DNA from: DATARH01 sp036008175
Lineage (GTDB): Bacteria > Pseudomonadota > Alphaproteobacteria > ATCC43930 > CGMCC-115725
Direction: 5' to 3'
Assembly (NCBI GenBank): GCA_036008175.1
Contig: DASYOB010000114.1
Span: 62,001 to 126,000 of the forward strand
DNA length: 64,000 nt
Part shown: piece by piece, positions 51,732 to 60,119 of the stretch
How the letters are laid out: every line of letters starts with the position of its first letter
How positions within the stretch are numbered: the first letter of the stretch is position 1
Notes under the pieces: generated by a model
The model's database searches: none
What the model was told of the DNA's origin: nothing
What the model saw: the letters and a program-made list of their open reading frames with translations, nothing else
Program-made: the position numbers and the translations under genes

Positions 51732-52916
51732 TTATCCCCACAATCGGGCAGTGGCGATGCGCGCGCCCTCGGCGAGGGCGGCGAGCTTCGACCACACCAC
51801 CGACGGCACCACTGGGTTCTGCTGCCCGGCGAAGGTGGCGAAGCCGCAATCGGTGCCGGCAATGACCCGCTCGCGGCCGACGATGTCGGCGTATTGGCAG
51901 ATCCGCTGCGCGATCAGGCGCGGGTGCTCGACAAAGTTGGTGGTCGAATCTATGAGGCCCGGGATCAGCACCTTGTCGTCGGGAATCTTGCGGCCGCGCA
52001 GATCCTCCCACTCATGCGCGTGGCGCGGATTGGCCGCCTCGAACAGCAGCGCCGCCGGGCGCGCCCGCATGCAGGCGTCGAAGACCTTGGCGAGCGGGAT
52101 ATCGTGGGTATGCGGTCCCTCGTAATTGCCCCAGCAGATGTGGATGCGCATCCGGTCGGGCGGGATATTGGCGGTGGCGTGGTTGAGCGCCGATATGTTG
52201 CGGTCGGCGATGCGCAGGAATTCGTCGTCGGACAGGTGCTGGTACTGGTTATGCCGGGCCGAGCCGAGATCGGGCGCGTCGATCTGCAGGATGAAGCCGG
52301 CAGCAACGATTGCCTCGTATTCCACCTTCAGCGCCTCGGCCAAAGCCTCGACATAGGCATCCTCGTTTTTGTAGTAGGTGTCCGGCACGAATTTGGTCAG
52401 GACGCCCGGCGAGGCGGCGTTCATAAAGGCCTCGGTCGGCTCCGCGGCGGCGCAGGCCTCTTTCAGATTTCTAATATCGGTCTCGAGCGGGCGGCGATCG
52501 CGATAGGCGACCGGACCGGTGCAGCACGGCACCACAGCGCTGGCAAACCAGGAGGTGCCGCCGCGCATCTCGTGCAGCCGCTCGGCGAAATCGGGATGGT
52601 CGAGAATGTCGCGATGCGCCGCCGTCTGTGGCGGCTTGTCGAGCGCGCTGCCGCCGAAACTGCCGATGCCGGAAAGCCGGTGGCGAACGTAGAAAGTATA
52701 GGAGATCTTGCTCTGCTCGCCGTCGCAGACGCTGTCGATCCCGGCGGCTATCTGCTTGGCGACGACGTCACGCACCGCCTCCGCCAGCCGCATGTCGAAC
52801 GTGGCCTGGTCCAACGGCTGGCCCATCTCGCGCGCTTCCAGAAACGCCAGCAGATCGCGCGGCCGCGGCAGGCTGCCGACATGGGTGGTCAGGATCCGCT
52901 CGGTGCTGCGCATCAT
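51732..52916 (-). CDS. MetE C-terminal-like (cobalamin-independent methionine synthase family) protein
   Basis: 394-residue protein of the zinc-dependent MetE-C / epoxyalkane:CoM transferase-like family, which activates a thiol on zinc. It starts MMRSTERILTTHVGSLPRPRD. Zinc ligands are conserved: His and Cys in IHICWGNYEGPH, Glu in LLFEAANPRHAH and Cys in GTDCGFATFAG. It lacks the N-terminal half of true MetE and the folate site, so methionine synthesis is not assured. It is divergent from the crotonase gene across about 120 bp. Confidence 0.88.
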   Translation of the reverse strand: MMRSTERILTTHVGSLPRPRDLLAFLEAREMGQPLDQATFDMRLAEAVRDVVAKQIAAGIDSVCDGEQSKISYTFYVRHRLSGIGSFGGSALDKPPQTAAHRDILDHPDFAERLHEMRGGTSWFASAVVPCCTGPVAYRDRRPLETDIRNLKEACAAAEPTEAFMNAASPGVLTKFVPDTYYKNEDAYVEALAEALKVEYEAIVAAGFILQIDAPDLGSARHNQYQHLSDDEFLRIADRNISALNHATANIPPDRMRIHICWGNYEGPHTHDIPLAKVFDACMRARPAALLFEAANPRHAHEWEDLRGRKIPDDKVLIPGLIDSTTNFVEHPRLIAQRICQYADIVGRERVIAGTDCGFATFAGQQNPVVPSVVWSKLAALAEGARIATARLWG

Positions 52917-53038
52917 GGTCGTCCCTCCCCTGCCCTGTCCGCGGACTCTGCGCCACGGCCCGAGGCACCGCAAGGCAACCTTGTCCACTCCTTGGGCACA
53001 AGGCATCGTGGCCGTGCCGCTATCGAGGAGAATCGGGG

Positions 53039-53815
53039 ATGGCCGAATATCGCTTCTGCACCGTCGAGGACGAGGGACGGGTGCGCATCGTGACAATCAA
53101 CCGTCCCGAGGTCATGAATGCGCTGCACAGCGAGGCGCATTGGGAATTCGACCAGATCTGGAACGAGTTCGCCGCCGATCCCGAATTGTGGGTCGGCATC
53201 GTCACCGGGGCGGGCGAGCGCGCCTTCTCGGCCGGCAACGACCTGAAGGTGCAGGCGGCCGGGCGGCGCGGGCCGCGTCCAGCGACCGGGTTTGCCGGGT
53301 TGTCGCTTCGCTTCGACCTCGACAAGCCGCTGATCGCCGCGGTCAACGGCGTGGCGATGGGCGGCGGCTTCGAGACCGCGCTCGCCTGCGACATCATCAT
53401 AGCCGCCGAGAACGCGGTGTTTGCCTTGCCGGAGCCGCGGGTCGGGTTGATCGCCGGCAGCGGCGTGCATCGCCTGCCGCGCATGATCCCGCAGAAGCAG
53501 GCGCTCGGCATGATCCTGACCGGGCGGCGGGTGTCGGCGGCGGAAGGCAAGGAACTCGGCTTCGTCAACGAGGTGGTGCCGCAAGGGCAGGCGCTGGAAG
53601 GCGCCAAGCGCTGGGCGGCGCAGATCCTCGAATGCTCGCCGATGGCGATCCGTGCCTCGAAGCAGTCGGTTTATCGGAGCCTCGACGAGCCGACCTTGCA
53701 GGCGGCGATGACGACCACCTATCCGGCGGTCAAGGCCAACCTCGAAAGCCAGGACTACATCGAAGGGCCGCGCGCCTTCGCCGAACGGCGCAAGCCGAAC
53801 TGGCAGAACCGGTAA
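53039..53815 (+). CDS. Enoyl-CoA hydratase/isomerase family (crotonase)
   Basis: Crotonase-fold enzyme of 258 residues acting on an acyl-CoA. The oxyanion-hole segments are SAGNDLKVQAA and NGVAMGGGFETALACDI, with a conserved Glu in PEPRVGLIAGSGVHRLPR. The second catalytic Glu of classic hydratases is not obvious, so isomerase or other activity is possible. GAGGAG precedes the ATG. It is followed by an inverted repeat and faces the LLM gene at 53932. Confidence 0.9.
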   Translation: MAEYRFCTVEDEGRVRIVTINRPEVMNALHSEAHWEFDQIWNEFAADPELWVGIVTGAGERAFSAGNDLKVQAAGRRGPRPATGFAGLSLRFDLDKPLIAAVNGVAMGGGFETALACDIIIAAENAVFALPEPRVGLIAGSGVHRLPRMIPQKQALGMILTGRRVSAAEGKELGFVNEVVPQGQALEGAKRWAAQILECSPMAIRASKQSVYRSLDEPTLQAAMTTTYPAVKANLESQDYIEGPRAFAERRKPNWQNR

Positions 53816-53828
53816 AGGAAAAAGGTAT

Positions 53829-53919
53829 TACCGCAGCGGGCACGGAGGCTTCGCTGAGGGCGCGGAGGGTGTATGACCCACAGCAACCCTCCGCGCTTCC
53901 TCCGCGTCCTCTGCGGTGA
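53829..53919. repeat. Imperfect inverted repeat (CCGCAGAGGACGCGGAGG family)
   Basis: TACCGCAG...GGCACGGAGG (from 53829) is mirrored by CCTCCGCGTCCTCTGCGGTG (to 53919) with mismatches. It lies between the convergent crotonase and LLM genes and may end both transcripts. Confidence 0.65.
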
Positions 53920-53931
53920 ATAGTTTCTATT

Positions 53932-54822
53932 CTACAGCGCGTCGGCGATTGCGGCGCGGTAGCGGCGCAGTGCCCCGATATGGTCCGACAGCGTCTTGCC
54001 GCTGATTCGCTTGTGGTGGCGGCGGTTGAAGGTCGCTGTCAGGCACAGATGCGACGCGCCGGCCTGCTTCCAGAACCGCGCTTCTCGCGCCCAATCGGCC
54101 TCGCTCCCAGAACCCATCGATACCCAGACCTCGATGCCGATCTTGGCCGGGTCGCGCCCGGCCTGTTCGGTCAGCCGGCGCAACTGGCCGAACACGTCGA
54201 GCGCGCTCTGGTCCGGCGGATAGGCATTCGGCATCCAGCCGTCGCCCAGCTTGGCGATGCGCTCCAAGGTGCGTTCGTGATGCCCGCCGAACCACACCGG
54301 CACCTTGCCGGAGGCGGGGCGCGGGTTGATGCCGGCGTCCTCGATATTGTGCCAGCGGCCCTTGAAGCTGACATGCGGCGCGGCCCACAGCTTCTGCATG
54401 ACCGCGATCTGCTCCTCGGAACGGCGGCCACGATTGTGGAAGTTCTCGTTGAGCCCAACGAACTCGACCTCGTTCCAGCCGACCCCGATGCCGAGCCGGA
54501 AGCGGCCGCCGCACAACGCGTCGAGGCAGGCGGCCTGCTTGGCGACCAGCGCGGTCTGGCGCTGCGGCAGGATCAACACGCCGGTCGAGAAGCCGAGCTT
54601 CGGCGTCACCCCGGCGAGATAGCCGAACAGCACGAACGGGTCGTGATAGAGGCCGTCCGCAACACGCTCGTCCGACGGACGGCTCGCCGGGTTGGCCCCG
54701 AGCACGTGGTCGGGCGCCTCGATAAAGTCGTAGCCGATCGATTCGGCGGCCTGCGCATATTCCCGCAAGACCGCCGGCTCGCCACCGATATCGCCGAGCG
54801 GCAATAACGCGCCCAATTCCAT
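53932..54822 (-). CDS. LLM-class F420/FMN-dependent oxidoreductase
   Basis: Luciferase-like flavoprotein of 296 residues of the group often predicted to use F420. It starts MELGALLPLGDIGGEPAVLR and has GYDFIEAPDHVLGANPA, LGFSTGVLILPQRQTALVAK, GGRFRLGIGVGWNEVEFVGL, GRRSEEQIAVMQKLW and VPVWFGGHHERTLERIAKLG. A methyltransferase gene lies upstream on the same strand 61 bp away. Substrate unknown. Confidence 0.9.
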   Translation of the reverse strand: MELGALLPLGDIGGEPAVLREYAQAAESIGYDFIEAPDHVLGANPASRPSDERVADGLYHDPFVLFGYLAGVTPKLGFSTGVLILPQRQTALVAKQAACLDALCGGRFRLGIGVGWNEVEFVGLNENFHNRGRRSEEQIAVMQKLWAAPHVSFKGRWHNIEDAGINPRPASGKVPVWFGGHHERTLERIAKLGDGWMPNAYPPDQSALDVFGQLRRLTEQAGRDPAKIGIEVWVSMGSGSEADWAREARFWKQAGASHLCLTATFNRRHHKRISGKTLSDHIGALRRYRAAIADAL

Positions 54823-54883
54823 GCTTCTTCTCCCTGGCTGGGGTCCAGGGGAAGCTTACACCAAAAGCGGCGCGGCTACGGCT

Positions 54884-55513
54884 TTATGGAGCGCGGCCGA
54901 TGACGGCGATCAGTGGGTCCTGTTCGTCCTCGATCCATTCGGCGAGGCGATGCGTCACGATGCCCTCGAACCCGGCATGGCGCAGGTACAACTCGACCAG
55001 CCGGGCGTGGCCGTCATCGTCGAGACCGCGCCAGACCGCCACCGCCTTGGTCGGAAAGCAGCGATTGGAAAAGCTGATCACGACGGCGCCGCCCGGCCGC
55101 AACACGCGCGCCACCTCGCGAAGTACATCTACCGGCTGCTGCAGGTACTGGATCGAGACGCAGATCATGACAGCGTCGATGCTGCCGTCGGCGAGCGGCA
55201 GCGCGGTATCGCGGTTCAGATTCTGCGTGAACCAGCGACTGAGCCGCGGGTTGGCGGCCAGCTCGGCCGCGTTCATGCCGTGGCCGATCACCCCGGCGTA
55301 ATCGATCTCGGGCGGCAGGTGGCTGACCCAGCTGCTCATCAGATCGAGCAGCACGCCGCCCGACGGCAGCATGCGGCGATAGAATTCGGTCAGCGCCGCG
55401 ACGGCGTTGTCGTCGATGTGATAGACCAGCCGCGGCGGCTCGTAGAACAGCTCGTCCTCGGTCGCATCGAGCTTGGCGAAAGCGCCTTGCGGCAGGCCGA
55501 GATCGTCGCCCAT
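54884..55513 (-). CDS. Class I SAM-dependent methyltransferase
   Basis: Methyltransferase of 209 residues with a type 11 domain. The glycine-rich SAM motif I is atypical, LLDLMSSWVSHLP; the acidic loop and motif IV are ADGSIDAVMICVSIQYLQQP; motif V is REVARVLRPGGAVVISFSNR. The N-terminus is MGDDLGLPQGAFAKLDATED. It follows the CoA-transferase by 3 bases, so cotranscription is likely. Acceptor unknown. Confidence 0.86.
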   Translation of the reverse strand: MGDDLGLPQGAFAKLDATEDELFYEPPRLVYHIDDNAVAALTEFYRRMLPSGGVLLDLMSSWVSHLPPEIDYAGVIGHGMNAAELAANPRLSRWFTQNLNRDTALPLADGSIDAVMICVSIQYLQQPVDVLREVARVLRPGGAVVISFSNRCFPTKAVAVWRGLDDDGHARLVELYLRHAGFEGIVTHRLAEWIEDEQDPLIAVIGRAP

Positions 55514-55516
55514 ATC

Positions 55517-56692
55517 TCAGATCACCCGCTCCGCGCGCAGCGCCGCGATCTCACCGTCGGCGAAGCCGCAATCGCGCAGCACCGCTTGCGTGTCGGCGCC
55601 GAGCGCCGGCGCGGGCTCGCGCGGAGCCTCCGAGGCATTGTCGCGGATCGGGCCGGCCACCATGCGGGCCGGACCGTACTGCTGGATGCCGCCGCGCTCG
55701 GCGACAAACGGGCTGTCGAGCGCCGCCTGCAGATCGTTGACCGGCGCCGCCGGGACCTGCCCGGCGAAATGCGCGAGCCATTCTGCGGTCGTGTGCGCCG
55801 ACAGCGCCTCGTCGAGCATCCGGTTGACGGTCTCGCGGTTGGCGAGCCGGTCCTTGAAGCTGTGGAAGCGCGGGTCTTCGGCCCATTCCGGCCGGCCCAG
55901 CCGCTCGCACAGGATCGGCCAGAACTTCTCCTTGTTGCACATGATGAAGATAAAGCCGTCCGCCGTGCGGTAGAGCTGGCTCGGCACCAGCGAGGGGTGG
56001 CCCGAGCGCGGCTCGCGGCCCTGCACGTGGCCGGCGTTGAGATACCAGGTCGAGAGATAGCAGAGGTTTTGCAGCGCCGCGTCGAACAGGCTGACATCGA
56101 GATCGCGGCCGCGGCCGGTCTCGCGCGCCGCCAGCACCCCCGACACCAGCGCGAAAGCGGCGAAAAGGCCGGTCATCAGATCGACGATCGAGAGGCCCAT
56201 GCGGGTCGGCGCGCCGTCGGGCTCGCCGGTCAGCGACAGATAGCCGGCTTCGGCCTGCATCAGATAGTCGTAGCCCGGCCAATGCGCGCGCGAGCCGTCG
56301 CGGCCGTAGGCCGAGAGATGCGCGCAGACGATCTTCGGATTGGCGGGCATCAGCGCGTCGTAGGTCAGGCCGAGCTTTGCCGGCAGATCGCCGCGCAGAT
56401 TGTCGAAGAGCGCGTCGGCGCGCGCCGCCAACGCGTGCAACACCCGCGCCGCCGCAGGTTTCTTCAGGTCGAGGGTGATGCTCTTCTTGTTGCGGTTGAA
56501 GCTGTGGAAGAACTGGCTGTCGTCGGGGCCAAAGAAAAACGGCCCGACCCGGCGCGCCATGTCGCCGCCATCGGCCGGGTTTTCGATCTTCCACACCTCG
56601 GCGCCGAGATCGGCCAATTGCATCGAGCCATACGGACCGGCGCCGTACTGCTCGACCGCAATGACCCTGAGGCCGGAGAGGACGGGAAGCAT
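55517..56692 (-). CDS. CaiB/BaiF family CoA-transferase
   Basis: Class III CoA-transferase of 391 residues, distinct from the Frc-like gene at 30788. It has PYGSMQLADLGAEVWKIENP, SFNRNKKSITLDLKKP, GYDYLMQAEAGYLSLTGEPD and the catalytic Asp171 in GLSIVDLMTGL. The Frc-specific GGGQPG loop is absent. Relatives use carnitine, succinate, itaconate or other acids. It may act with the acyl-CoA dehydrogenase and MaoC-type hydratase nearby. Confidence 0.9.
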   Translation of the reverse strand: MLPVLSGLRVIAVEQYGAGPYGSMQLADLGAEVWKIENPADGGDMARRVGPFFFGPDDSQFFHSFNRNKKSITLDLKKPAAARVLHALAARADALFDNLRGDLPAKLGLTYDALMPANPKIVCAHLSAYGRDGSRAHWPGYDYLMQAEAGYLSLTGEPDGAPTRMGLSIVDLMTGLFAAFALVSGVLAARETGRGRDLDVSLFDAALQNLCYLSTWYLNAGHVQGREPRSGHPSLVPSQLYRTADGFIFIMCNKEKFWPILCERLGRPEWAEDPRFHSFKDRLANRETVNRMLDEALSAHTTAEWLAHFAGQVPAAPVNDLQAALDSPFVAERGGIQQYGPARMVAGPIRDNASEAPREPAPALGADTQAVLRDCGFADGEIAALRAERVI

Positions 56693-56696
56693 TGCC

Positions 56697-56819
56697 CCTC
56701 ACCCTCCCGTCGCTGACGCGACGGGCCCCTCCCTCTCCCCGCAAGCGGGGCGAGGGGCTCGCGCCGGCGCCGCCCGAACTCCCTCGCCCCGCTTGCGGGT
56801 AGAGGGTTGGGGTGAGGGG
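56697..56819. repeat. Compound palindromic repeat of the CCCTCACCC/CCCTCTCCC family
   Basis: Contains CCCGTCGC-TGAC-GCGACGGG, CCCCGC-AA-GCGGGG and a mirrored CCCCGC-TT-GCGGG, bounded by CCCCTCACC and GGTGAGGGG. It fills most of the spacer between the acyl-CoA dehydrogenase and CoA-transferase genes. Confidence 0.8.
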
Positions 56820-56844
56820 CGGATGTTAATCAACGCGGCGATCA

Positions 56845-58002
56845 TCACACCTTGTTCCGGGCGATCAGCTGGCGGGCGATGATGATGCGCTGCAACTCGT
56901 TGGTGCCCTCGCCGATCACCAGCAGCGGCGCGTCGCGATAGAGACGCTCGACGGTGAATTCCTTGGAATAGCCGTAGCCGCCGTGAATACGCATCGATTC
57001 GAGGCTGACACTGACGGCCGCCTCGGAGGCGGCCAGCTTGGCCATCCCGGCCTCCATGTCGCAGCGCTCGCCCTTATCGTAGATGCGCGCCGCCTTCTCG
57101 GTCAGGAGCCGCGCCGCCTCGACCTGGGTCGCCATGTCGGCGAGCTTCAGCTGGATCGCCTGGTGCTCGCAGATCGGCTTGCCGAAGGTCTTGCGGATCT
57201 GGCTATAGCCGATCGCTTGGTCGAGCGCCGCCTGGGCGACGCCGACCCCGCGCGCGGCGACATTGATGCGCCCCAATTCGAGCCCGCCCAGCGCATGCTG
57301 GAGGCCCCTGCCCTCCTCGCCGCCGATCAGCCGGTCGGCCGGGATCTGGTAATCCTCGAAGACCAGCTCGGCCGAGTCGATGCCCTTGTAGCCGAGCTTT
57401 TCGAGCTTTTTGCTCGCCTTGAAGCCCGGCCCCTTCTCCGCCAGAAACAGGCTCATGCCGCGATGGCGCGGCTCGGCGGCGGGGTCGGTCTTGACCAGGA
57501 CGGCGAAGATCTGGCCGTGGATGCCGTTCGAGATCCAGGTCTTGGTGCCGTTGACGACGTAGCCCTCGTTGCCCTGCCGCCGTGCGGTGGTGCGGATCGC
57601 CTGCAGATCGGTGCCGCAATCGGGCTCCGTCAGCGCCAAGCCGCCGCGCAACTCACCGGTTGCGAAGCGCGGCAGGAAATTCTCCTTCTGTGCCGTCGTG
57701 CCGAAGCGCTCGACCGCGGCGGACATGATCAAATGCGAATTGAAGATGCCGGCCAATGACATCCACACGGTCGACACGGTCTCGACGATCTTGGCGTAGG
57801 TCGTGGCCGACAGGCCGAGGCCGCCGTAATCGGCGCCGATCGTCGCGCCGAACAGGCCGAGCGCCTTCATCCCCTCGACGATGTCGGCAGGCCAAATGTC
57901 GTCGTGCTCCAGCGCATGGACATGCGGCTTGACCTCGCGGTCGAGAAACCGCCCGACGCTGTCGAGGATCAGTCGGTCCTGATCGGCATCTACGCTCGTC
58001 AT
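56845..58002 (-). CDS. Acyl-CoA dehydrogenase
   Basis: FAD acyl-CoA dehydrogenase of 385 residues with the full family order: N-terminal helices, GGLALTEPDCGTDLQAIRTT, VVNGTKTWISNGIHGQIFAV in the beta domain, and the C-terminal block MRIHGGYGYSKEFTVERLYRD. The catalytic Glu365 is in VIGEGTNELQR. It would oxidise an acyl-CoA to the enoyl-CoA and pass electrons to ETF. It is divergent from the MaoC-type hydratase, a natural next step. Confidence 0.94.
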   Translation of the reverse strand: MTSVDADQDRLILDSVGRFLDREVKPHVHALEHDDIWPADIVEGMKALGLFGATIGADYGGLGLSATTYAKIVETVSTVWMSLAGIFNSHLIMSAAVERFGTTAQKENFLPRFATGELRGGLALTEPDCGTDLQAIRTTARRQGNEGYVVNGTKTWISNGIHGQIFAVLVKTDPAAEPRHRGMSLFLAEKGPGFKASKKLEKLGYKGIDSAELVFEDYQIPADRLIGGEEGRGLQHALGGLELGRINVAARGVGVAQAALDQAIGYSQIRKTFGKPICEHQAIQLKLADMATQVEAARLLTEKAARIYDKGERCDMEAGMAKLAASEAAVSVSLESMRIHGGYGYSKEFTVERLYRDAPLLVIGEGTNELQRIIIARQLIARNKV

Positions 58003-58011
58003 CGATATCCC

Positions 58012-58081
58012 TTCACCACGGAGACAAAGTGGGGGTGCGGAAGAGATTAGCTTCTCCGTGTTCTCCGTGTCTCTGTGGTGA
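58012..58081. repeat. CACCACGGAGACA-type inverted repeat
   Basis: TTCACCACGGAGACA (58012-58026) is mirrored by TGTCTCTGTGGTGAT (58067-58081), with a CTCCGTGTTCTCCGTG tandem inside. It occupies the divergent promoter between the acyl-CoA dehydrogenase and MaoC genes. Confidence 0.65.
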
Positions 58082-58118
58082 TACGAAACCCGAGCTGCGC
58101 GCCTGCCGGAGGGAAATC

Positions 58119-58625
58119 ATGGTCGCGATCGCCAGAGAAGTGGCGCCGGGGCGCTGGCGCGCCAGCGCCGGGCGCTGTTTCGAGGAGTTTACCGTCGGCG
58201 ATATCTACGAGCACCGGCCCGGGCGCACGATCAGCGAAGCCGACAACACCTGGTTCACGCTTCTGACGATGAACCAGCACCCGCTGCATTTCGATGCCGC
58301 CTACGCCGCGAAATCGGAATTCGGCCGGCCGGTGGTCAACAGCTGCCTGACCTTATCGATCGTCGCCGGAATGAGCGTCGCCGATGTCAGCCAGAAGGCG
58401 ATCGCCAATCTCGGCTGGAACGACATCAAACTGACCGCCCCGGTCTTCGTCGGCGACACGATCTATGCGGAGAGCGAGGTCTTGGCGAAGCGCGAGTCGA
58501 ATTCGCGCCCGACCCAGGGCGTCGTCACCGTGCGCACTAGGGGAAAAAAGGCCGACGGCACGGTGTTCATGACTTACGAGCGGACGATCCTCGTCCCAAA
58601 ACAGGGATACGCGTTGGAGGAATAG
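58119..58625 (+). CDS. MaoC-domain dehydratase
   Basis: Hot-dog-fold (R)-enoyl-CoA or mesaconyl-CoA-type hydratase, 168 residues. It has FTVGDIYEHRPGRTISEADN, FTLLTMNQHPLHFDAAYAAK (catalytic Asp/His region) and VFVGDTIYAESEVL. A good GGAGGGA precedes the ATG at 58119; longer frame upstream is repeat DNA. It lies divergent from acyl-CoA dehydrogenase, consistent with a short acyl-CoA catabolic module with the CoA-transferase at 55517. Confidence 0.9.
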   Translation: MVAIAREVAPGRWRASAGRCFEEFTVGDIYEHRPGRTISEADNTWFTLLTMNQHPLHFDAAYAAKSEFGRPVVNSCLTLSIVAGMSVADVSQKAIANLGWNDIKLTAPVFVGDTIYAESEVLAKRESNSRPTQGVVTVRTRGKKADGTVFMTYERTILVPKQGYALEE

Positions 58626-58682
58626 GGGAACCGAAAGAAACCGCGAGTAGTTAACCTGATACAATTAACTGGGAGGTACAAA

Positions 58683-58931
58683 ATGGTGCGTTATCTACTC
58701 GCGGCTGCTGGCGTCGTCACGCTGATTTCCGGTTCTGCCGTTGCTCAAGCCGAGGATATGGGGACGAAGCAGGTCATCACCCGGACGTCCCCGGACGGGA
58801 TGGCGCAGAAGAAGGTCATCATCAAGCGGCACAGCGACGGCCTCGTCAGCAAGAAGATCATTCGGCACGAGGGCTACGGCAGCTCGATGCCCGAGCGCCG
58901 GGTCATCAGAGAGCGCGAGTTGATCCGCTAA
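58683..58931 (+). CDS. Small secreted protein, 82 residues
   Basis: Signal peptide MVRYLLAAAGVVTLISGSAV with probable cleavage after AQA, leaving about 58 residues. The mature part is basic and repetitive: KQVITRTSPDGMAQKKVIIK and RHSDGLVSKKIIRHEG share the spacing (K/R)-x-x-S/P-D-G-x-x-x-K-K-x-I. GGGAGG precedes the ATG, and a strong terminator follows 22 bp after the stop, so this is a monocistronic unit. Probably periplasmic; function unknown. Confidence 0.8.
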   Translation: MVRYLLAAAGVVTLISGSAVAQAEDMGTKQVITRTSPDGMAQKKVIIKRHSDGLVSKKIIRHEGYGSSMPERRVIRERELIR

Positions 58932-58952
58932 CTGATCGCCAAACGTAACGCG

Positions 58953-58989
58953 AGGCGTTTCCGCGCCAAGCGGCGCGGGGACGCCTTTT
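58953..58989 (+). terminator. Rho-independent terminator of the small secreted-protein gene
   Basis: AGGCGT-TT-CCGCGCC, loop AAGC, GGCGCGG-GG-ACGCCT, then TTTT. The stem has 13 pairs with one small internal bulge, starting 22 bp after the stop. Confidence 0.85.
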
Positions 58990-59079
58990 GCATTTATTGT
59001 CCACCGGCGCATGCGGCTCCGGGCGCGACATGTCACCGAACTCCTGGCATGATTGCGGCGTGCCCCGAGGGAGGAGCCA

Positions 59080-59610
59080 ATGAGCCGGCTGTTCGGACCG
59101 ATGCGCCAGGTCGGGATCGTCGTTCGCGACATCGAGAAGGCGATGCACCATTGGGTCGACGTCTGCGGCATCGGCCCGTGGTTCTATGCCGAGCAATTGC
59201 CGATGAGCGAGTTCCGCTACAAGGGCCGCGTCTACGACATCAAGGTGTCGATCGCGCTGGCCAATTCCGGCGACGTGCAGCTCGAACTGATCCAGCAGCG
59301 CTGCGACAGCCCGAGCCTCTATCGCGATTTCCTCGGCGCCGGGCATGAGGGGATGCAGCACTGGTCCAGCTGGCCCGAGGATTATCACCAAAAGCGCGAG
59401 TGGGCGCTGCAGAACGGCTGGCAGATCGGCCAGGAGGGCGACACCCCGCGCGGCCCTTTCATCTATTTCCTGAACGAGGGGCATCCCGGCACGGTGGTCG
59501 AGATGGCCGAGGCGACTCCGACCCGGATGCGCATCTTCGACGCGGTGCGTGAGGCCGCCATCGGCTGGGACGGCCGCGATCCGATCCGCCGCGAATGGCC
59601 GCGGGGTTAG
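59080..59610 (+). CDS. VOC-superfamily (glyoxalase-like) protein
   Basis: Vicinal-oxygen-chelate protein of 176 residues, like methylmalonyl-CoA epimerase relatives. Paired beta-alpha-beta-beta-beta modules contain RQVGIVVRDIEKAMHHWVDV, LELIQQRCDSPSLYRDFLG, EGMQHWSSWPEDY and GTVVEMAEATPTR. The His of GMQHW and Glu of VVEMAE are likely metal ligands; the first-strand ligand position is Gln. GGGAGGAG precedes the ATG at 59080. Substrate unknown. Confidence 0.86.
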   Translation: MSRLFGPMRQVGIVVRDIEKAMHHWVDVCGIGPWFYAEQLPMSEFRYKGRVYDIKVSIALANSGDVQLELIQQRCDSPSLYRDFLGAGHEGMQHWSSWPEDYHQKREWALQNGWQIGQEGDTPRGPFIYFLNEGHPGTVVEMAEATPTRMRIFDAVREAAIGWDGRDPIRREWPRG

Positions 59611-59628
59611 GGAAATATGGTAAATCTT

Positions 59629-59712
59629 CTCCTAATCCCTTTACTTTGTTTTTCTCTAATGAGAGTTAGGAGTTGATCGAAATTGCGCGCCGATATTGCG
59701 CGATTTGATCAA
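59629..59712. promoter_or_regulatory. Cluster of inverted and direct repeats upstream of the 89-residue gene
   Basis: In an AT-rich stretch: CTCCTAA (59629-59635) pairs with TTAGGAG (59666-59672); CTCT-AATG-AGAG sits at 59654-59665; TTGATC (59673-59678) pairs with GATCAA (59707-59712) around a direct repeat ATTGCGCG (59682-59689 and 59695-59702). Probably a control region; the rest of 59611-59834 shows nothing else. Confidence 0.45.
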
Positions 59713-59834
59713 ATACTCCCCATTCCGCGGCGTTATTAACGATCCGCTTACCACTGCGGCGCCAATGTGACGGTCGAACCTTCAACCTGTCGGGGGTGTT
59801 TCCGCTGGCAGGGAGAAGAGAAGGATTGGACCCG

Positions 59835-60104
59835 ATGGCGAGCTTGGCTCCGCAGCAGCGCTTCTCGATCACCTGCGACGACGCAGGCACTTGGACGCTG
59901 GAGGGCGGTACGATACACCGGCCCCAGCGCTTCGCCGATCTCCCCGCCGCGCTCGACTGCGCCAAGCACGACGGCGAAATGGCGCCCGCAACGATCGAGC
60001 TGCGCGTCTCCGGCCTTTATGTCTGCATCCATCAGGACCAGGGCTGGCCGCAGCGGGTGTGCGCGCCGCGCCGCGGCAACTGGTTCGCCAAACGCGCCTC
60101 CTGA
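59835..60104 (+). CDS. Small protein of unknown function, 89 residues
   Basis: Starts MASLAPQQRFSITCDDAGTW and continues LEGGTIHRPQRFADLPAALD, ATIELRVSGLYVCIHQDQGW, ending in a basic tail. AGAAGGA lies about 10 bases upstream of the ATG. Strand-rich composition with no membrane helix or signal peptide. It is convergent with purD, whose stop is 15 bp away. The upstream region is rich in palindromes. I do not recognise a family. Confidence 0.6.
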   Translation: MASLAPQQRFSITCDDAGTWTLEGGTIHRPQRFADLPAALDCAKHDGEMAPATIELRVSGLYVCIHQDQGWPQRVCAPRRGNWFAKRAS

Positions 60105-60119
60105 GCCCACGAACCCGGT

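Noticed and set aside
54821..56716. A 631-codon plus-strand frame opposite the methyltransferase and CoA-transferase
   Set aside because: It spans two real minus-strand genes and shows only antisense composition bias.
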